This document shows positions 16,689 through 25,000 of a DNA stretch of 64,000 nucleotides, in pieces. This stretch comes from Desulfurobacterium indicum (GTDB taxonomy: Bacteria; Aquificota; Aquificia; Desulfurobacteriales; Desulfurobacteriaceae): NCBI RefSeq assembly GCF_001968985.1, contig NZ_MOEN01000003.1, positions 1 to 64,000 on the forward strand, in the 5' to 3' direction. Under the pieces are notes generated by a model. The model ran no database searches, was not told the origin of the DNA, and saw only the letters and a list, made by a program, of their open reading frames with translations. Every line of letters begins with the position of its first letter. The stretch's first letter is position 1. Position numbers and translations under genes: made by a program.

Positions 16689-18977
16689 TTAAGCCAGTCC
16701 CCTTAAAGTGTTAGCGATGTGTCCGGTTCGATTTATCCCTGAAAATATCTTTTCCATTTCCTCTTCCGTGTATGTTTTATAGACAAAATCAAACCTTGGA
16801 ATAAAAGGAGGTAAATCCTTTCTCAATCTGTTCAAATTGAAAGCTCTATCCCAAAGAAGAATTGTTCTACAATTTTCAAATTCCACTTTAAACCTATCCT
16901 TTATTTTTCCAGCAACTTTTTCTATCCTGTAATCAGAAAGGCATTTTTCGAATATTTCCATATTTTTGTTTGGGCAGAAAAAGAAAACTTTCTTAATACA
17001 TGTTTGAGACTGGAAAAGCGGTGTATCCTGATAGATGGTAATAATGTCACAAAAATCAGATAGTGATTCTATATTCTGCCTATCATCTTCAACACTTATC
17101 GTTAGATAAGAAAAATGGTTTTTTAGGAAAACGGCACTTTCCCTGTTAAGAGTATAAATTGTGTAATCGGCAAATAGATTTAACCCATTAAGTTCTTTAA
17201 GCATTTCAATCCCGTAATAGTGGGGAACCAGAATGTTTTTAATACCTATCTTAAATGCCTGATGAACAAACTGGCGAAAACTCTCTTCTTCATATGTTTT
17301 CAAAATCAACGGCATAACCAAACCGAGGGACATCCCCTTTTCAATAAGCTCTTTCAAAAGATTAATATTAAAAGTTTTAACGAAGAGTACAAAATCTTTT
17401 TTCAGCCGTTTTGAAAACTTTAAAAATGCCGGAAGATTATTTTTATCTACAACAAAAATAGCAGATAATCTTTTTTCGTTTTTAAAGCTTTTCTCAAAAG
17501 TTCTATAATGTTTTTTCGGAAATAGATCCTTTTCAATTAGTCTAAACAGCTCCTTTCTTATCTTTGAAAGCTCGCTTCGCCTTACGAAGAATTCTTCCTC
17601 AATTTTTACGCTGTTTATTACTGCTTCAAAGGAAAAATCCCCGCTTTTTTTAAATTCTTTAATAATGTCATCGGCACAAATAGGTGCCTTCTGAGCAGGT
17701 TCGGTTCTCATAGAAAAAAAGTAAGATTTTGCGACCTCTCTAACACGATTTTCTGCTTTTACATCTATTGACCCTTCTCTTAACCTGATGGAAAGAAAGA
17801 TTTGAGGTTTAAAAGGCTTCAGATTATAAACTTTTACGGGAAACCTGTTTTGAACTCTTACGGAATGAACAAGATAAACTTTACTCCCTTTTCGAAAACG
17901 TTTATGCAAAGAAATAAAAACAGTATTTCCCTTTACATTTAAAACTTTTGCAGGCACAGGCTCCTTATTTTCAAAAATCAGGATACCATCATGCCTGCTT
18001 AAAGGAAACGAAAGCCTATCAAGAATCATCTGTCCTTTTTTAGCACTTTTAACCTTTCCTATAAACAGTCCGTAATTCCCGGGAAAATTGGGATCTATCG
18101 AATCATCAGGATGATCGGTAACAAAATAACCATTCCACCTTTTTCGTGAAAAGACAATAGCAGATAGTTTTTTTAATCTTTCACGTTCCTTTTTATCAAG
18201 AAAAATCTTTCCTTTCGCGATATCTATAAATTGTCTGTAAACAAAAGCGTTAACAGCTACGTAAAGCTCATCTTTTAATCTACCTTCTATCTTTAAACTA
18301 TCAATTCCTATCTCGTAAAGTTTCTTAACAAAATCAAAACCTGCAAGATCTTTAAGATTAAAAGCAAATCCATTCACATCACCTTTAAAAAGCATCCTGC
18401 ATACCTGAGAACATTTGCCTCTGTTTCCAGAATTTCCTCCGAGGAAAGAAGAAGCAAAACAGTATCCGGAGAAGGAAAAACAGATAGCGCCATGTATGAA
18501 AACTTCCAGCTGAATTGAGGATGCCTTCCTTATACTTTCTATCTCTTTTAAAGTTAATTCCCTTGAAAGGATAACCCTTTTAAAGCCAAAATCCTCTGCA
18601 AACTTAATGCCGCTTACATTGTGAAAACCCATCTGTGTGCTTGCTATTAGAGAAACCTTGGGAAATTCCCTTTTTATTAAAGAGGCAAGACCTATATCCT
18701 GAACAATAATTCCGTCCGGTAAAAAATCATATATATCGTCAATAATCTTAAAAACTTGATCTATTTCTTTTTCTTTCAGCAACGTGTTAAAAGTAAGATA
18801 GAGTTTTGTTTCTCTCTTCCTGGCAAACGTAAGAGCTTTTCTATAATCTTCCAATGAAAAATTTATAGCTCCGGCTCTGGCGTTTAAACTTCCTATTCCA
18901 AGGTAACAAGCATCGGCACCGTAATCAAAAGCAGCAAAAGTGTGATTTAAGCTACCAGCTGGAAGAAGCAGTTCCAT
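16689..18977 (-). CDS. peptidase U32 family protein (RlhA-like)
   Basis: A 762-residue U32-family protein, longer than E. coli RlhA/YhbU. The N-terminal TIM-barrel-like domain begins ELLLPAGSLNHTFAAFDYGADACYLG-type sequence. It contains the U32 signature around HGAICFSFSGYCFASSFLGG (about 167-186), with Cys residues continuing in NRGKCSQVCRM. These cysteines resemble the Fe-S ligands of U32 enzymes that hydroxylate RNA or quinones without oxygen. RlhA hydroxylates 23S rRNA C2501 in E. coli; that function is possible here but not shown. It lies 3 bp after the QueD-like gene, in an operon with rsmD. Confidence 0.85.
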   Translation of the reverse strand: MELLLPAGSLNHTFAAFDYGADACYLGIGSLNARAGAINFSLEDYRKALTFARKRETKLYLTFNTLLKEKEIDQVFKIIDDIYDFLPDGIIVQDIGLASLIKREFPKVSLIASTQMGFHNVSGIKFAEDFGFKRVILSRELTLKEIESIRKASSIQLEVFIHGAICFSFSGYCFASSFLGGNSGNRGKCSQVCRMLFKGDVNGFAFNLKDLAGFDFVKKLYEIGIDSLKIEGRLKDELYVAVNAFVYRQFIDIAKGKIFLDKKERERLKKLSAIVFSRKRWNGYFVTDHPDDSIDPNFPGNYGLFIGKVKSAKKGQMILDRLSFPLSRHDGILIFENKEPVPAKVLNVKGNTVFISLHKRFRKGSKVYLVHSVRVQNRFPVKVYNLKPFKPQIFLSIRLREGSIDVKAENRVREVAKSYFFSMRTEPAQKAPICADDIIKEFKKSGDFSFEAVINSVKIEEEFFVRRSELSKIRKELFRLIEKDLFPKKHYRTFEKSFKNEKRLSAIFVVDKNNLPAFLKFSKRLKKDFVLFVKTFNINLLKELIEKGMSLGLVMPLILKTYEEESFRQFVHQAFKIGIKNILVPHYYGIEMLKELNGLNLFADYTIYTLNRESAVFLKNHFSYLTISVEDDRQNIESLSDFCDIITIYQDTPLFQSQTCIKKVFFFCPNKNMEIFEKCLSDYRIEKVAGKIKDRFKVEFENCRTILLWDRAFNLNRLRKDLPPFIPRFDFVYKTYTEEEMEKIFSGINRTGHIANTLRGLA

Positions 18978-18980
18978 ACT

Positions 18981-19649
18981 TTATTCCATATACGTGGCAG
19001 ACGATGTTTCTGTCTCCTGTATAGTTACCTTACTACAGGTAACTCCCATAGGTTTAATACTTTCATTAATAAATTTAAAGAAAAATCTGGCCATATTTTC
19101 TGAAGTTGGTGATTCGCTAAAAATCGCTATACCATCAAGAAGTCTTTGATAAAAATCGATCTCCACAATGCTTTTTTCTGAAAATGCGGGACATGAAAAG
19201 CTGTCAAACGTTAAGTAATGAAAATTATCAAGAGGAACAGATTCAACATCTATTTCTCCTGAAACAAATGTAAAATTCTTATTCACTCCATAAAATTTTA
19301 AAGACGGCTTCATTTTTTCTATCTCTGGAAGAACAACTTTCCCATCTTCAAGAATACCGAGCTTTTCAAGAAACATCACACTACCTGTATCTTGAGAGCT
19401 TAAAATAAGTTTGTGATCAAAACACCTATCAAGAAATCGTTTAAACCATGAAAGATGACCAAAATCAGTAACCATCTGAGAGCGGTCAAGACTGTCCGAA
19501 GCAAGATATACCGTAAGTTTGTAGTTATGACCATGTCCGGGTAGACGGCGACACTTGGGATACGTATTTTTTGTCCATTTCGGATTCAACTGTTGTGAAA
19601 ATACAGAATGAGCGGCAGAGAACGTAAAACTCTTTGAAATTTCAAACAT
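18981..19649 (-). CDS. queD: 6-pyruvoyl-tetrahydropterin synthase / QueD family, enlarged
   Basis: A T-fold enzyme of 222 residues; typical QueD is 120-150. Zinc ligands are His14 (FSAAHS), His39 and His41 (PGHGHNY), with a Cys at 33 in KCRRL as the likely catalytic nucleophile. DHKLIL (about 72-77) and PTSENMARFF (near 192) are the usual acidic/His and Glu motifs. About 90 residues between these two motifs are extra, which suggests an inserted segment or a tandem half-domain. QueD makes 6-carboxytetrahydropterin in queuosine and 7-deazaguanine synthesis. No other que genes are in view. It overlaps rsmD by 8 bp. Confidence 0.8.
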   Translation of the reverse strand: MFEISKSFTFSAAHSVFSQQLNPKWTKNTYPKCRRLPGHGHNYKLTVYLASDSLDRSQMVTDFGHLSWFKRFLDRCFDHKLILSSQDTGSVMFLEKLGILEDGKVVLPEIEKMKPSLKFYGVNKNFTFVSGEIDVESVPLDNFHYLTFDSFSCPAFSEKSIVEIDFYQRLLDGIAIFSESPTSENMARFFFKFINESIKPMGVTCSKVTIQETETSSATYME

Positions 19650-20232
19650 TATTCTCCTCCATATTCGATTGAGAAAAGTTTAAAAATGTCAGTGTAGTGG
19701 TTCCATAATGGCGTCTTTCAATAATCCAGCGATTATCTTCAGGTAAAAACGGATTTTTCTTCGGCTCTTCAAGCATCAACAGTCCATTTTCATCTAAAAG
19801 GTCGAGATTTTTAACAAGATTAACAATCTTTGTGTAATATCCCTTTTCATAGGGAGGATCGGCATATATGAAGTCAAATTTTTCACCGCTGTTGCCCAGT
19901 TTCTTTAGCACTTTAACATAATCATCACAGATGATCCTGTATCTGTCAGGAGAAATACCAAGGCTTTTTAAATTCTTTTTTATTAAATCACAAAAACGCC
20001 TATCAGATTCGACAAAAACGACTTTTTTTGCTCCCCTGCTCAAAGCTTCTATTCCGACATTACCTGTTCCTGCAAAAAGGTCAAGAAATTTTGTTCCTTC
20101 AAGATATTCATCAAGAATGGAAAAAACCGACTCTTTAACTCTGTCTGTCGTCGGCCTTAGAAGCTTTGTATCCTTTCTTTTAGGCATCGAATAAAGACGC
20201 CTTCCTTTATACTTTCCGCCGATAATTCTCAT
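19642..20232 (-). CDS. rsmD: 16S rRNA (guanine966-N2)-methyltransferase
   Basis: A 196-residue Rossmann methyltransferase of usual length. It begins MRIIGGKYKGRRL. The AdoMet loop is LDLFAGTGNVGIEALSRGA (about 50-68), and the catalytic motif IV is YADPPYEKGYY (about 123-133). It methylates G966 of 16S rRNA in the 30S subunit. It is the first gene of the minus operon rsmD, queD-like, U32, pgk and is divergent from lolA. The 72-bp gap contains a palindromic GTATAATTATAC (20269-20280) that supplies a -10-like TATAAT on both strands, but I see no matching -35 boxes. Confidence 0.93.
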   Translation of the reverse strand: MRIIGGKYKGRRLYSMPKRKDTKLLRPTTDRVKESVFSILDEYLEGTKFLDLFAGTGNVGIEALSRGAKKVVFVESDRRFCDLIKKNLKSLGISPDRYRIICDDYVKVLKKLGNSGEKFDFIYADPPYEKGYYTKIVNLVKNLDLLDENGLLMLEEPKKNPFLPEDNRWIIERRHYGTTTLTFLNFSQSNMEENNV

Positions 20233-20304
20233 ATATTTAGCTCCATAACCTGTTTAGAATGAGACACAGTATAATTATACGGTATATTTAAGGAGGAATG
20301 GCAG

Positions 20305-20931
20305 ATGAAAAAATATCTCCTATATATTGTGCTAGTTTTTCTACTTTCAGCAATATCAGCACTTGCGGAAAACAACCTGCTTTCCTTTATTGAAAGTCTC
20401 CAGAGGGTTAAAACACTCAAAGTTTCCTTTGTTCAAATAACCCGACTTGATCCTGATCTTGATGAGAAAGATGTCTATGAAGGAGAAATATATTACAAAA
20501 GGCCCTCAAAATTTAAATGGGTGTATACAAAAAATTCAGAAATGGAAATAGTCTCCGACGGAAAAGAGGTCTATACCTGTATTCCCGAGGAGAAAAAACT
20601 TTTCAAAAGTTCTTTAAAAGAGGGAATAGACTATCTACCTATGATAAGAATACTTGAATCCCCACAAGAATTTAACAACTATTTTAGAGTAGTTTCTGAC
20701 GCAAAGTTTAAAGATAAAGTGGCTTTTGAACTTGTTCCTTTAAAAGATAATTTAACCTATAAAAGAGTAATAGTAGTTTTTAGACAGGACAAGATCGTTC
20801 CTATTTCTTTTCAGGTATTAAACGATGATGGAAGTGACATTACTTACATTATTAAAAGCTGGGAAGAAAATGTTAAACTTCCCGAAACCGTTTTCAAGCT
20901 TGATAGATGCACTTTCAAGGAGGCTAAATGA
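20305..20931 (+). CDS. lolA: outer-membrane lipoprotein carrier protein LolA
   Basis: A 208-residue periplasmic chaperone that ferries lipoproteins from the LolCDE exporter to the outer membrane. The signal peptide is about 1-21 (LLYIVLVFLLSAISALA). The mature part shows the LolA pattern: FIESLQRVKTLKVSFVQ (about 27-43), YYKRPSKFKWVY, VSDGKEVYTCIPEEK and a C-terminal beta-strand pair. AAGGAGG (20290-20296) lies 8 nt before the ATG, which rules out the out-of-frame ATG at 20298. The stop overlaps the next ATG. Confidence 0.88.
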   Translation: MKKYLLYIVLVFLLSAISALAENNLLSFIESLQRVKTLKVSFVQITRLDPDLDEKDVYEGEIYYKRPSKFKWVYTKNSEMEIVSDGKEVYTCIPEEKKLFKSSLKEGIDYLPMIRILESPQEFNNYFRVVSDAKFKDKVAFELVPLKDNLTYKRVIVVFRQDKIVPISFQVLNDDGSDITYIIKSWEENVKLPETVFKLDRCTFKEAK

Positions 20932-22304
20932 AAAGGAAAGATTACATAGCAAAACATTTAAGTTCATTGATAGGAAGCGATAAAGTTAAAAGTTCTCCCG
21001 ATTTCTGCATAAGCTACTCATATGATGCCACACCTACAGGTGGGAGAGGTATTCCGGATGTTGTTGTATTCCCCGAAACACCTGAAGATGTCTCCAAAAT
21101 TCTTTCTTTTGCCAATGAAGAACTGATACCGGTATATCCACGGGGAGCAGGTTCAGGATTAACAGGAGGAGCCGCTCCGGAAAACGGAGGGATAGTTCTA
21201 ACCACTGAAAAGATGAATAAAATTATTGAAATAGACGAAGATAATCTGGGAGTTTTAACCGAATCTGGTGTTGTAACATACACTTTACAGCAAGAGGTGG
21301 GAAAACGAGGACTTTTCTATCCACCTGATCCTTCAAGTTACAAATACTCTACTATAGGTGGAAACATTGCAGAAAACGCGGGCGGTCCCAGGTGTGTGAA
21401 ATACGGAGTTACAAAAGATTATGTGCTTCAGCTTGAAGCGGTTTTTCCTGACGGCACGATAACCACGTTAGGAGCAAGGACGGTAAAAAGTGTAGCCGGT
21501 TATAATCTTAAAGATCTAATAATAGGAAGTGAAGGAACTCTCGCCGTTATTACAAAAGCCTATCTCAAGTTGATTCCCACACCTGAAGATGTAAGAACGG
21601 CAATGGCAATTTTTGACAATGTAGAAGAAGCAGCCCAGGCAGTTGCAGATATGTTCAAGGCAAAAGTAATCCCAACGGCTCTGGAATTTCTTGACAGAAA
21701 TTCTATCGTTGCTGTGGAAAATTACGCCAAATTAGGATTACCAACTGATGCAGGAGGTCTATTGATAATTGAAGTTGATGGATACCGAGAAATCGTTGAC
21801 ATACTTATAGATAGAGCCTTAGAGGTTTGCAAAAAGGCCGGTGCAAAAACAATTAAGAAAGCCAAATCGGAAAAGGAGAGAAAAGAGATATGGAGAGCCC
21901 GTAGAGAACTATCTCCTGCTATTGTTCAACTAAAACCTAAAAAGATAAACGAAGATGTTGTCGTTCAAAGAAGCAAAATACCTGAATTGATAAAGGGAAC
22001 CTACAAAATTGCCGACAAATACGACTTAATGGTTGTTAACTTTGGCCATGCTGGAGATGGAAATATACATGTCAACTTCATGTTTGAACCCCACGAAGCT
22101 GATAAAGTTGAAAGTGCTGTAAGAGATCTATTTAGATTTACTATAGAACTTGGCGGTTCTGTTTCAGGAGAACACGGGATAGGATTTATGAAAAAGGAGT
22201 TTTTGCCCCTTGAAGTAGGTAAAGCAATAGAAAAAATGGTAGCAGTTAAAAAAGCCCTTGACCCCAATAACATACTTAATCCGGGTAAAATTTTTGACAT
22301 TTAG
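20928..22304 (+). CDS. FAD-linked oxidase, GlcD/D-lactate dehydrogenase family
   Basis: A 458-residue flavoprotein of the vanillyl-alcohol-oxidase fold. The FAD-binding part has YPRGAGSGLTGGAAPENGG (about 66-84) and GGNIAENAGGPRCVKYGVT (about 144-162). The C-terminal cap has VNFGHAGDGNIHVNF (about 366-380) and SGEHGIGFMKKEFL. It oxidises a 2-hydroxy acid such as glycolate or D-lactate; the substrate cannot be decided. GlcE and GlcF partners are not adjacent, which fits a single-subunit dehydrogenase or separately encoded partners. It is coupled to lolA by a 4-bp ATGA overlap. Its last codons contain the motA promoter. Confidence 0.9.
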   Translation: MKRKDYIAKHLSSLIGSDKVKSSPDFCISYSYDATPTGGRGIPDVVVFPETPEDVSKILSFANEELIPVYPRGAGSGLTGGAAPENGGIVLTTEKMNKIIEIDEDNLGVLTESGVVTYTLQQEVGKRGLFYPPDPSSYKYSTIGGNIAENAGGPRCVKYGVTKDYVLQLEAVFPDGTITTLGARTVKSVAGYNLKDLIIGSEGTLAVITKAYLKLIPTPEDVRTAMAIFDNVEEAAQAVADMFKAKVIPTALEFLDRNSIVAVENYAKLGLPTDAGGLLIIEVDGYREIVDILIDRALEVCKKAGAKTIKKAKSEKERKEIWRARRELSPAIVQLKPKKINEDVVVQRSKIPELIKGTYKIADKYDLMVVNFGHAGDGNIHVNFMFEPHEADKVESAVRDLFRFTIELGGSVSGEHGIGFMKKEFLPLEVGKAIEKMVAVKKALDPNNILNPGKIFDI

Positions 22305-22312
22305 TCCGATAA
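22286..22312 (+). promoter_or_regulatory. sigma-28 (FliA) promoter for motA
   Basis: TAAAATTT (22286-22293), exactly 11 bp, then TCCGATAA (22305-22312). This matches the flagellar sigma-28 consensus TAAAGTTT-N11-GCCGATAA closely. It lies 37 bp upstream of the motA ATG, inside the end of the oxidase gene. A weaker sigma-70 option (TTGACA 22294-22299, TATAAC 22318-22323, 18-bp spacer) overlaps it. Confidence 0.75.
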
Positions 22313-22348
22313 ATATTTATAACTATCAATAAGTAATGGGGTGTTCCT

Positions 22349-23110
22349 ATGGACATAGCAACGCTGATAGGTCTTGTTGCAGCCTTCCTGTTAATTGCTA
22401 TAACAATATTCATCGGTGGAAGTGCCGGAGCCTTCATAAACATTCCATCTCTTTTAATTACCGTTGGTGGCGGTTTTTCTGCAGCAATGGCCGGTTTTCC
22501 TATGGCTGAATATATAGGCGGACTGAAAGCTTTCCTTAAAACCATAAATCCCGGGATGCCAGATCCCCTTGAGACCATTGATTTTCTGGTAGATATAGCC
22601 AAAAGAGCAAGGAAGGAAGGTATTCTTTCACTTGAATCCAGTATTGACGATTTCTATGCTAGGGATCCTTTCCTGGGAAATGTGATGCGCATGCTGATAG
22701 ACGGTCTTGATATATCCGAAATTGAAAGTAACGCAGAAGCGGCAATGGCACAAATAGAACAGAAACTCTCAACGGAAGCTGCTGTGTGGGAGACTTTAGG
22801 AGATCTTTTCCCGGCTTTCGGTATGATCGGAACGCTTATCGGTCTTATCCAGATGCTCCAGAACTTAAGTGATCCTTCTGCCCTCGGTCCCGGTATGGCT
22901 GTTGCTATGATTACAACGTTGTATGGTGCCATTCTGGCAAACGTTCTTTGCATCCCAACAACTAAAAAATTGAAATATTACAAAGACTTAACAATGACTT
23001 TTAAAGAAGCCTACCTTATGACCGCTCAAGCTATTGAGAAAGGTTCAAACCCTAACATTCTTAAGCAGAAGCTCAGTGGACTCTTCGGCGTTGAACTTAA
23101 AGAGGAGTAA
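22349..23110 (+). CDS. motA: flagellar stator protein MotA
   Basis: A 253-residue MotA/PomA-type stator subunit with four membrane segments (about 3-22, 28-50, 150-172, 182-202). The long cytoplasmic loop (about 60-145) carries the rotor-contact region. Family signatures are PAFGMIGTLIGLIQML (about 153-168) and GPGMAVAMITTLYGA (about 177-191), including the channel-lining Pro and Thr positions. With MotB it forms the 5:2 ion channel that drives flagellar rotation. It starts the motA-motB-motB-ruvX run behind a sigma-28 promoter; motB follows after 3 bp. Confidence 0.94.
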   Translation: MDIATLIGLVAAFLLIAITIFIGGSAGAFINIPSLLITVGGGFSAAMAGFPMAEYIGGLKAFLKTINPGMPDPLETIDFLVDIAKRARKEGILSLESSIDDFYARDPFLGNVMRMLIDGLDISEIESNAEAAMAQIEQKLSTEAAVWETLGDLFPAFGMIGTLIGLIQMLQNLSDPSALGPGMAVAMITTLYGAILANVLCIPTTKKLKYYKDLTMTFKEAYLMTAQAIEKGSNPNILKQKLSGLFGVELKEE

Positions 23111-23113
23111 CCT

Positions 23114-23812
23114 TTGAGGAAAAAAAAGCAGGAGTGTAAAAGTTTCCCGGCGTGGCTTACAAGCTTTGGTGACTTAATGTCACTACTGCTTACATTCTTT
23201 ATTCTTCTCTATTCCATGAGTACCATATCCCTTGAAAAATTTAATCAGGTTATAAAAGGATTAACTTCTGCTTTCGGTGGAGAGGTAATTTTCAAGGAAG
23301 GAGGCATCCCGGGCGGGAAAAAAGCAGGAGTTAACTTTCCTAAAATGTATCCTAAAATGAGAACCAGAGAAGAGGTTGAAAAACAGATAGCTGAAATCCA
23401 CAAGTTACTTCAAAAAAACGGAATGAAAGCCAGCGTGGCAAAGTATGGAACCGAAATAAAAATAAGAATAAATACATCAAAACTTTTCCCACCGGGAAGT
23501 GCAGAACCTTATAAAAGTGCGATTCCGATAATAAAGGAAATGTGTGAAAAGTTAAAAGCGGTAGAGCTTCCTCTCAGGATAGAAGGCTACACAGATAACG
23601 TGCCAATTAGAACAAAACTGTATCCATCAAACTGGGAACTTTCGGCAGCAAGAGCTACTGCTATTCTCAGACTGTTTATAAAATGTGGTTACGATCCGAA
23701 ACTGCTTTCTGCTGCAGGTTACGGACCGACACATCCCATAGCCCCAAACAACACACCTCAGGGTAGAGAGAAGAATAGACGGATAGAAATAGCTGTTGAA
23801 CTGCCTCAATAG
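23114..23812 (+). CDS. motB: flagellar stator protein MotB, copy 1
   Basis: A 232-residue MotB with a TTG start at 23114, where MRKKKQECKSFPAW lines up with its paralogue. The basic N-terminus is followed by a single membrane helix with the ion-binding Asp in FGDLMSLLLTFFILLYSMS (about 18-36). A plug/linker comes next. The OmpA-like peptidoglycan-binding domain (about 115-228) contains IEGYTDNVP, WELSAARA and REKNRRIEIAVEL. The helix DNA (23177-23222) is identical to that of copy 2. Two MotB genes beside one MotA are also known in Aquifex aeolicus. Confidence 0.93.
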   Translation: MRKKKQECKSFPAWLTSFGDLMSLLLTFFILLYSMSTISLEKFNQVIKGLTSAFGGEVIFKEGGIPGGKKAGVNFPKMYPKMRTREEVEKQIAEIHKLLQKNGMKASVAKYGTEIKIRINTSKLFPPGSAEPYKSAIPIIKEMCEKLKAVELPLRIEGYTDNVPIRTKLYPSNWELSAARATAILRLFIKCGYDPKLLSAAGYGPTHPIAPNNTPQGREKNRRIEIAVELPQ

Positions 23813-23820
23813 GGAGTAAC

Positions 23821-24612
23821 ATGAGAAAGAAAAAAGAGGAGTGTAAAAGTTTTCCGGCATGGCTTACAAGCTTTAGCGACCTTATGTCACTACTGCTTAC
23901 ATTCTTTATTCTTCTCTATTCCATGAGTAGTCTTGATGTATCAAAAGCTGCCAAGTTTTTATCATATTTCCAGGGAGAAAGAGCAAAATATTTTAGAAAA
24001 TTCTCAGTAGTAAAACCGATTAAACTTTATACGAAAGACCTTGCCAGAAAGTTTGGGAAAATTCTGGCAAGACTTCTTCCCATATCAGGTTATCAAATAG
24101 TTGTAACCAAACAGTATGTTATGTTAAGGCTTTTTAACAGAATTCTCTTCAAAAAAGATTCAATCGAACTAACACCTCAGGCAAAAAAGACGCTTGACCA
24201 GATAGCAGAAACTATTAAGAAACTTGGCGGAAATTACACCATCAGAGTTGAAGGATTTACCGATATTAATGCTCCCTCAAAGAAAATGCCTGGAATAAAA
24301 GATGCGTGGGATCTCTCTTTAAGAAGAGCAACTGCCGTTGTAAGGTATTTAATATCAAAAGGTATTCCGCCAGATAAGCTAACTGCAGTAGGATACGGTG
24401 ATACACGTCCTCTTTATGTATGGAATAATCCTATATTAAGATCCAGGAACAGAAGAGTAGAAATCTATATACAGGTTTCAAAAGAGAGAAAAGAGATTGA
24501 AAAAGAGATACAAGAAGAATACCAAAGGTTAAAATATAGAAAAGAAGGTGTAATAACAAATGAAACAAAAACAGGAAAAAATACCGGAAATAAAGCGATA
24601 TCTCGCCCTTGA
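23821..24612 (+). CDS. motB: flagellar stator protein MotB, copy 2
   Basis: A 263-residue MotB paralogue, 8 bp after copy 1. The N-terminus MRKKKEECKSFPAWLTSFSD and the ion-channel helix are almost the same as in copy 1, and 46 nt (23884-23929) are identical. The linker, OmpA domain and a 35-residue charged C-terminal extension are strongly diverged. The channel Asp is kept (FSDLMS). The OmpA domain keeps VEGFTD, LSLRRATAVVRYL, AVGYGDTRPL and RSRNRRVEIYI. It may form separate stators with MotA, or mixed MotB dimers, giving units that differ in anchoring. Its end overlaps ruvX by 53 bp. Confidence 0.92.
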   Translation: MRKKKEECKSFPAWLTSFSDLMSLLLTFFILLYSMSSLDVSKAAKFLSYFQGERAKYFRKFSVVKPIKLYTKDLARKFGKILARLLPISGYQIVVTKQYVMLRLFNRILFKKDSIELTPQAKKTLDQIAETIKKLGGNYTIRVEGFTDINAPSKKMPGIKDAWDLSLRRATAVVRYLISKGIPPDKLTAVGYGDTRPLYVWNNPILRSRNRRVEIYIQVSKERKEIEKEIQEEYQRLKYRKEGVITNETKTGKNTGNKAISRP

Positions 24613-25000
24613 CGTGGGATTTAAAAAGATAGGTGTTGCCATAAGCCTTTCCGGTATTGTTGCCAAACCGGAAAAGATCATCTTCAGAAGAACAAATGCC
24701 GAAACGTTTAAAGAAATAGAAGAGCTTATCAGGAAGTTCGGCATAACTACCATTGTTGTCGGACTTCCTTTATCTTTTACAGGTGAAAAAACAAAAATGG
24801 CAGAAAAGATAGAAAGATTTACAGGTAAACTTCAGGATTACCTTACTAATTCAGGTTTAAATGTGGAATTTCTGTTTCATGATGAATCACTCTCTTCAGT
24901 AACAGCAGAAAATCTAGAAACGCTGAAAGAGAGAAAAGAAAAAGATGATGTGGCAGCCGCTGTCATCCTTCAGGAATATCTTGACTCTGTAAAAGATTGA
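24560..25000 (+). CDS. ruvX: Holliday-junction resolvase-like RuvX (YqgF)
   Basis: A 146-residue RNase H-fold protein. The first metal-binding strand is LALDVGFKKIGVAIS (about 15-29). Later features are IVVGLPLSF (about 69-77), FHDESLSS (about 112-119) and DDVAAAVILQEYL at the C-terminus, giving the acidic triad. YqgF proteins process 16S rRNA ends and may act on Holliday junctions. The ATG at 24560 has AAGGTG 11 nt before it and gives a 12-residue N-terminal extension. It lies in the stator gene string but is a housekeeping gene; coupling to sigma-28 transcription would be unusual. Confidence 0.88.
   Translation: MKQKQEKIPEIKRYLALDVGFKKIGVAISLSGIVAKPEKIIFRRTNAETFKEIEELIRKFGITTIVVGLPLSFTGEKTKMAEKIERFTGKLQDYLTNSGLNVEFLFHDESLSSVTAENLETLKERKEKDDVAAAVILQEYLDSVKD

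Noticed and set aside
20269-20280. Palindromic GTATAATTATAC as two overlapping divergent promoters for rsmD and lolA
   Set aside because: Gives -10-like boxes on both strands, but neither has a -35 at the right distance.
22311-22326. 16-bp AT-only-plus-C match (reverse complement) to the sequence at 1659-1674 beside repeat copy C
   Set aside because: Very AT-rich and lacks the symmetric repeat core; chance is likely.
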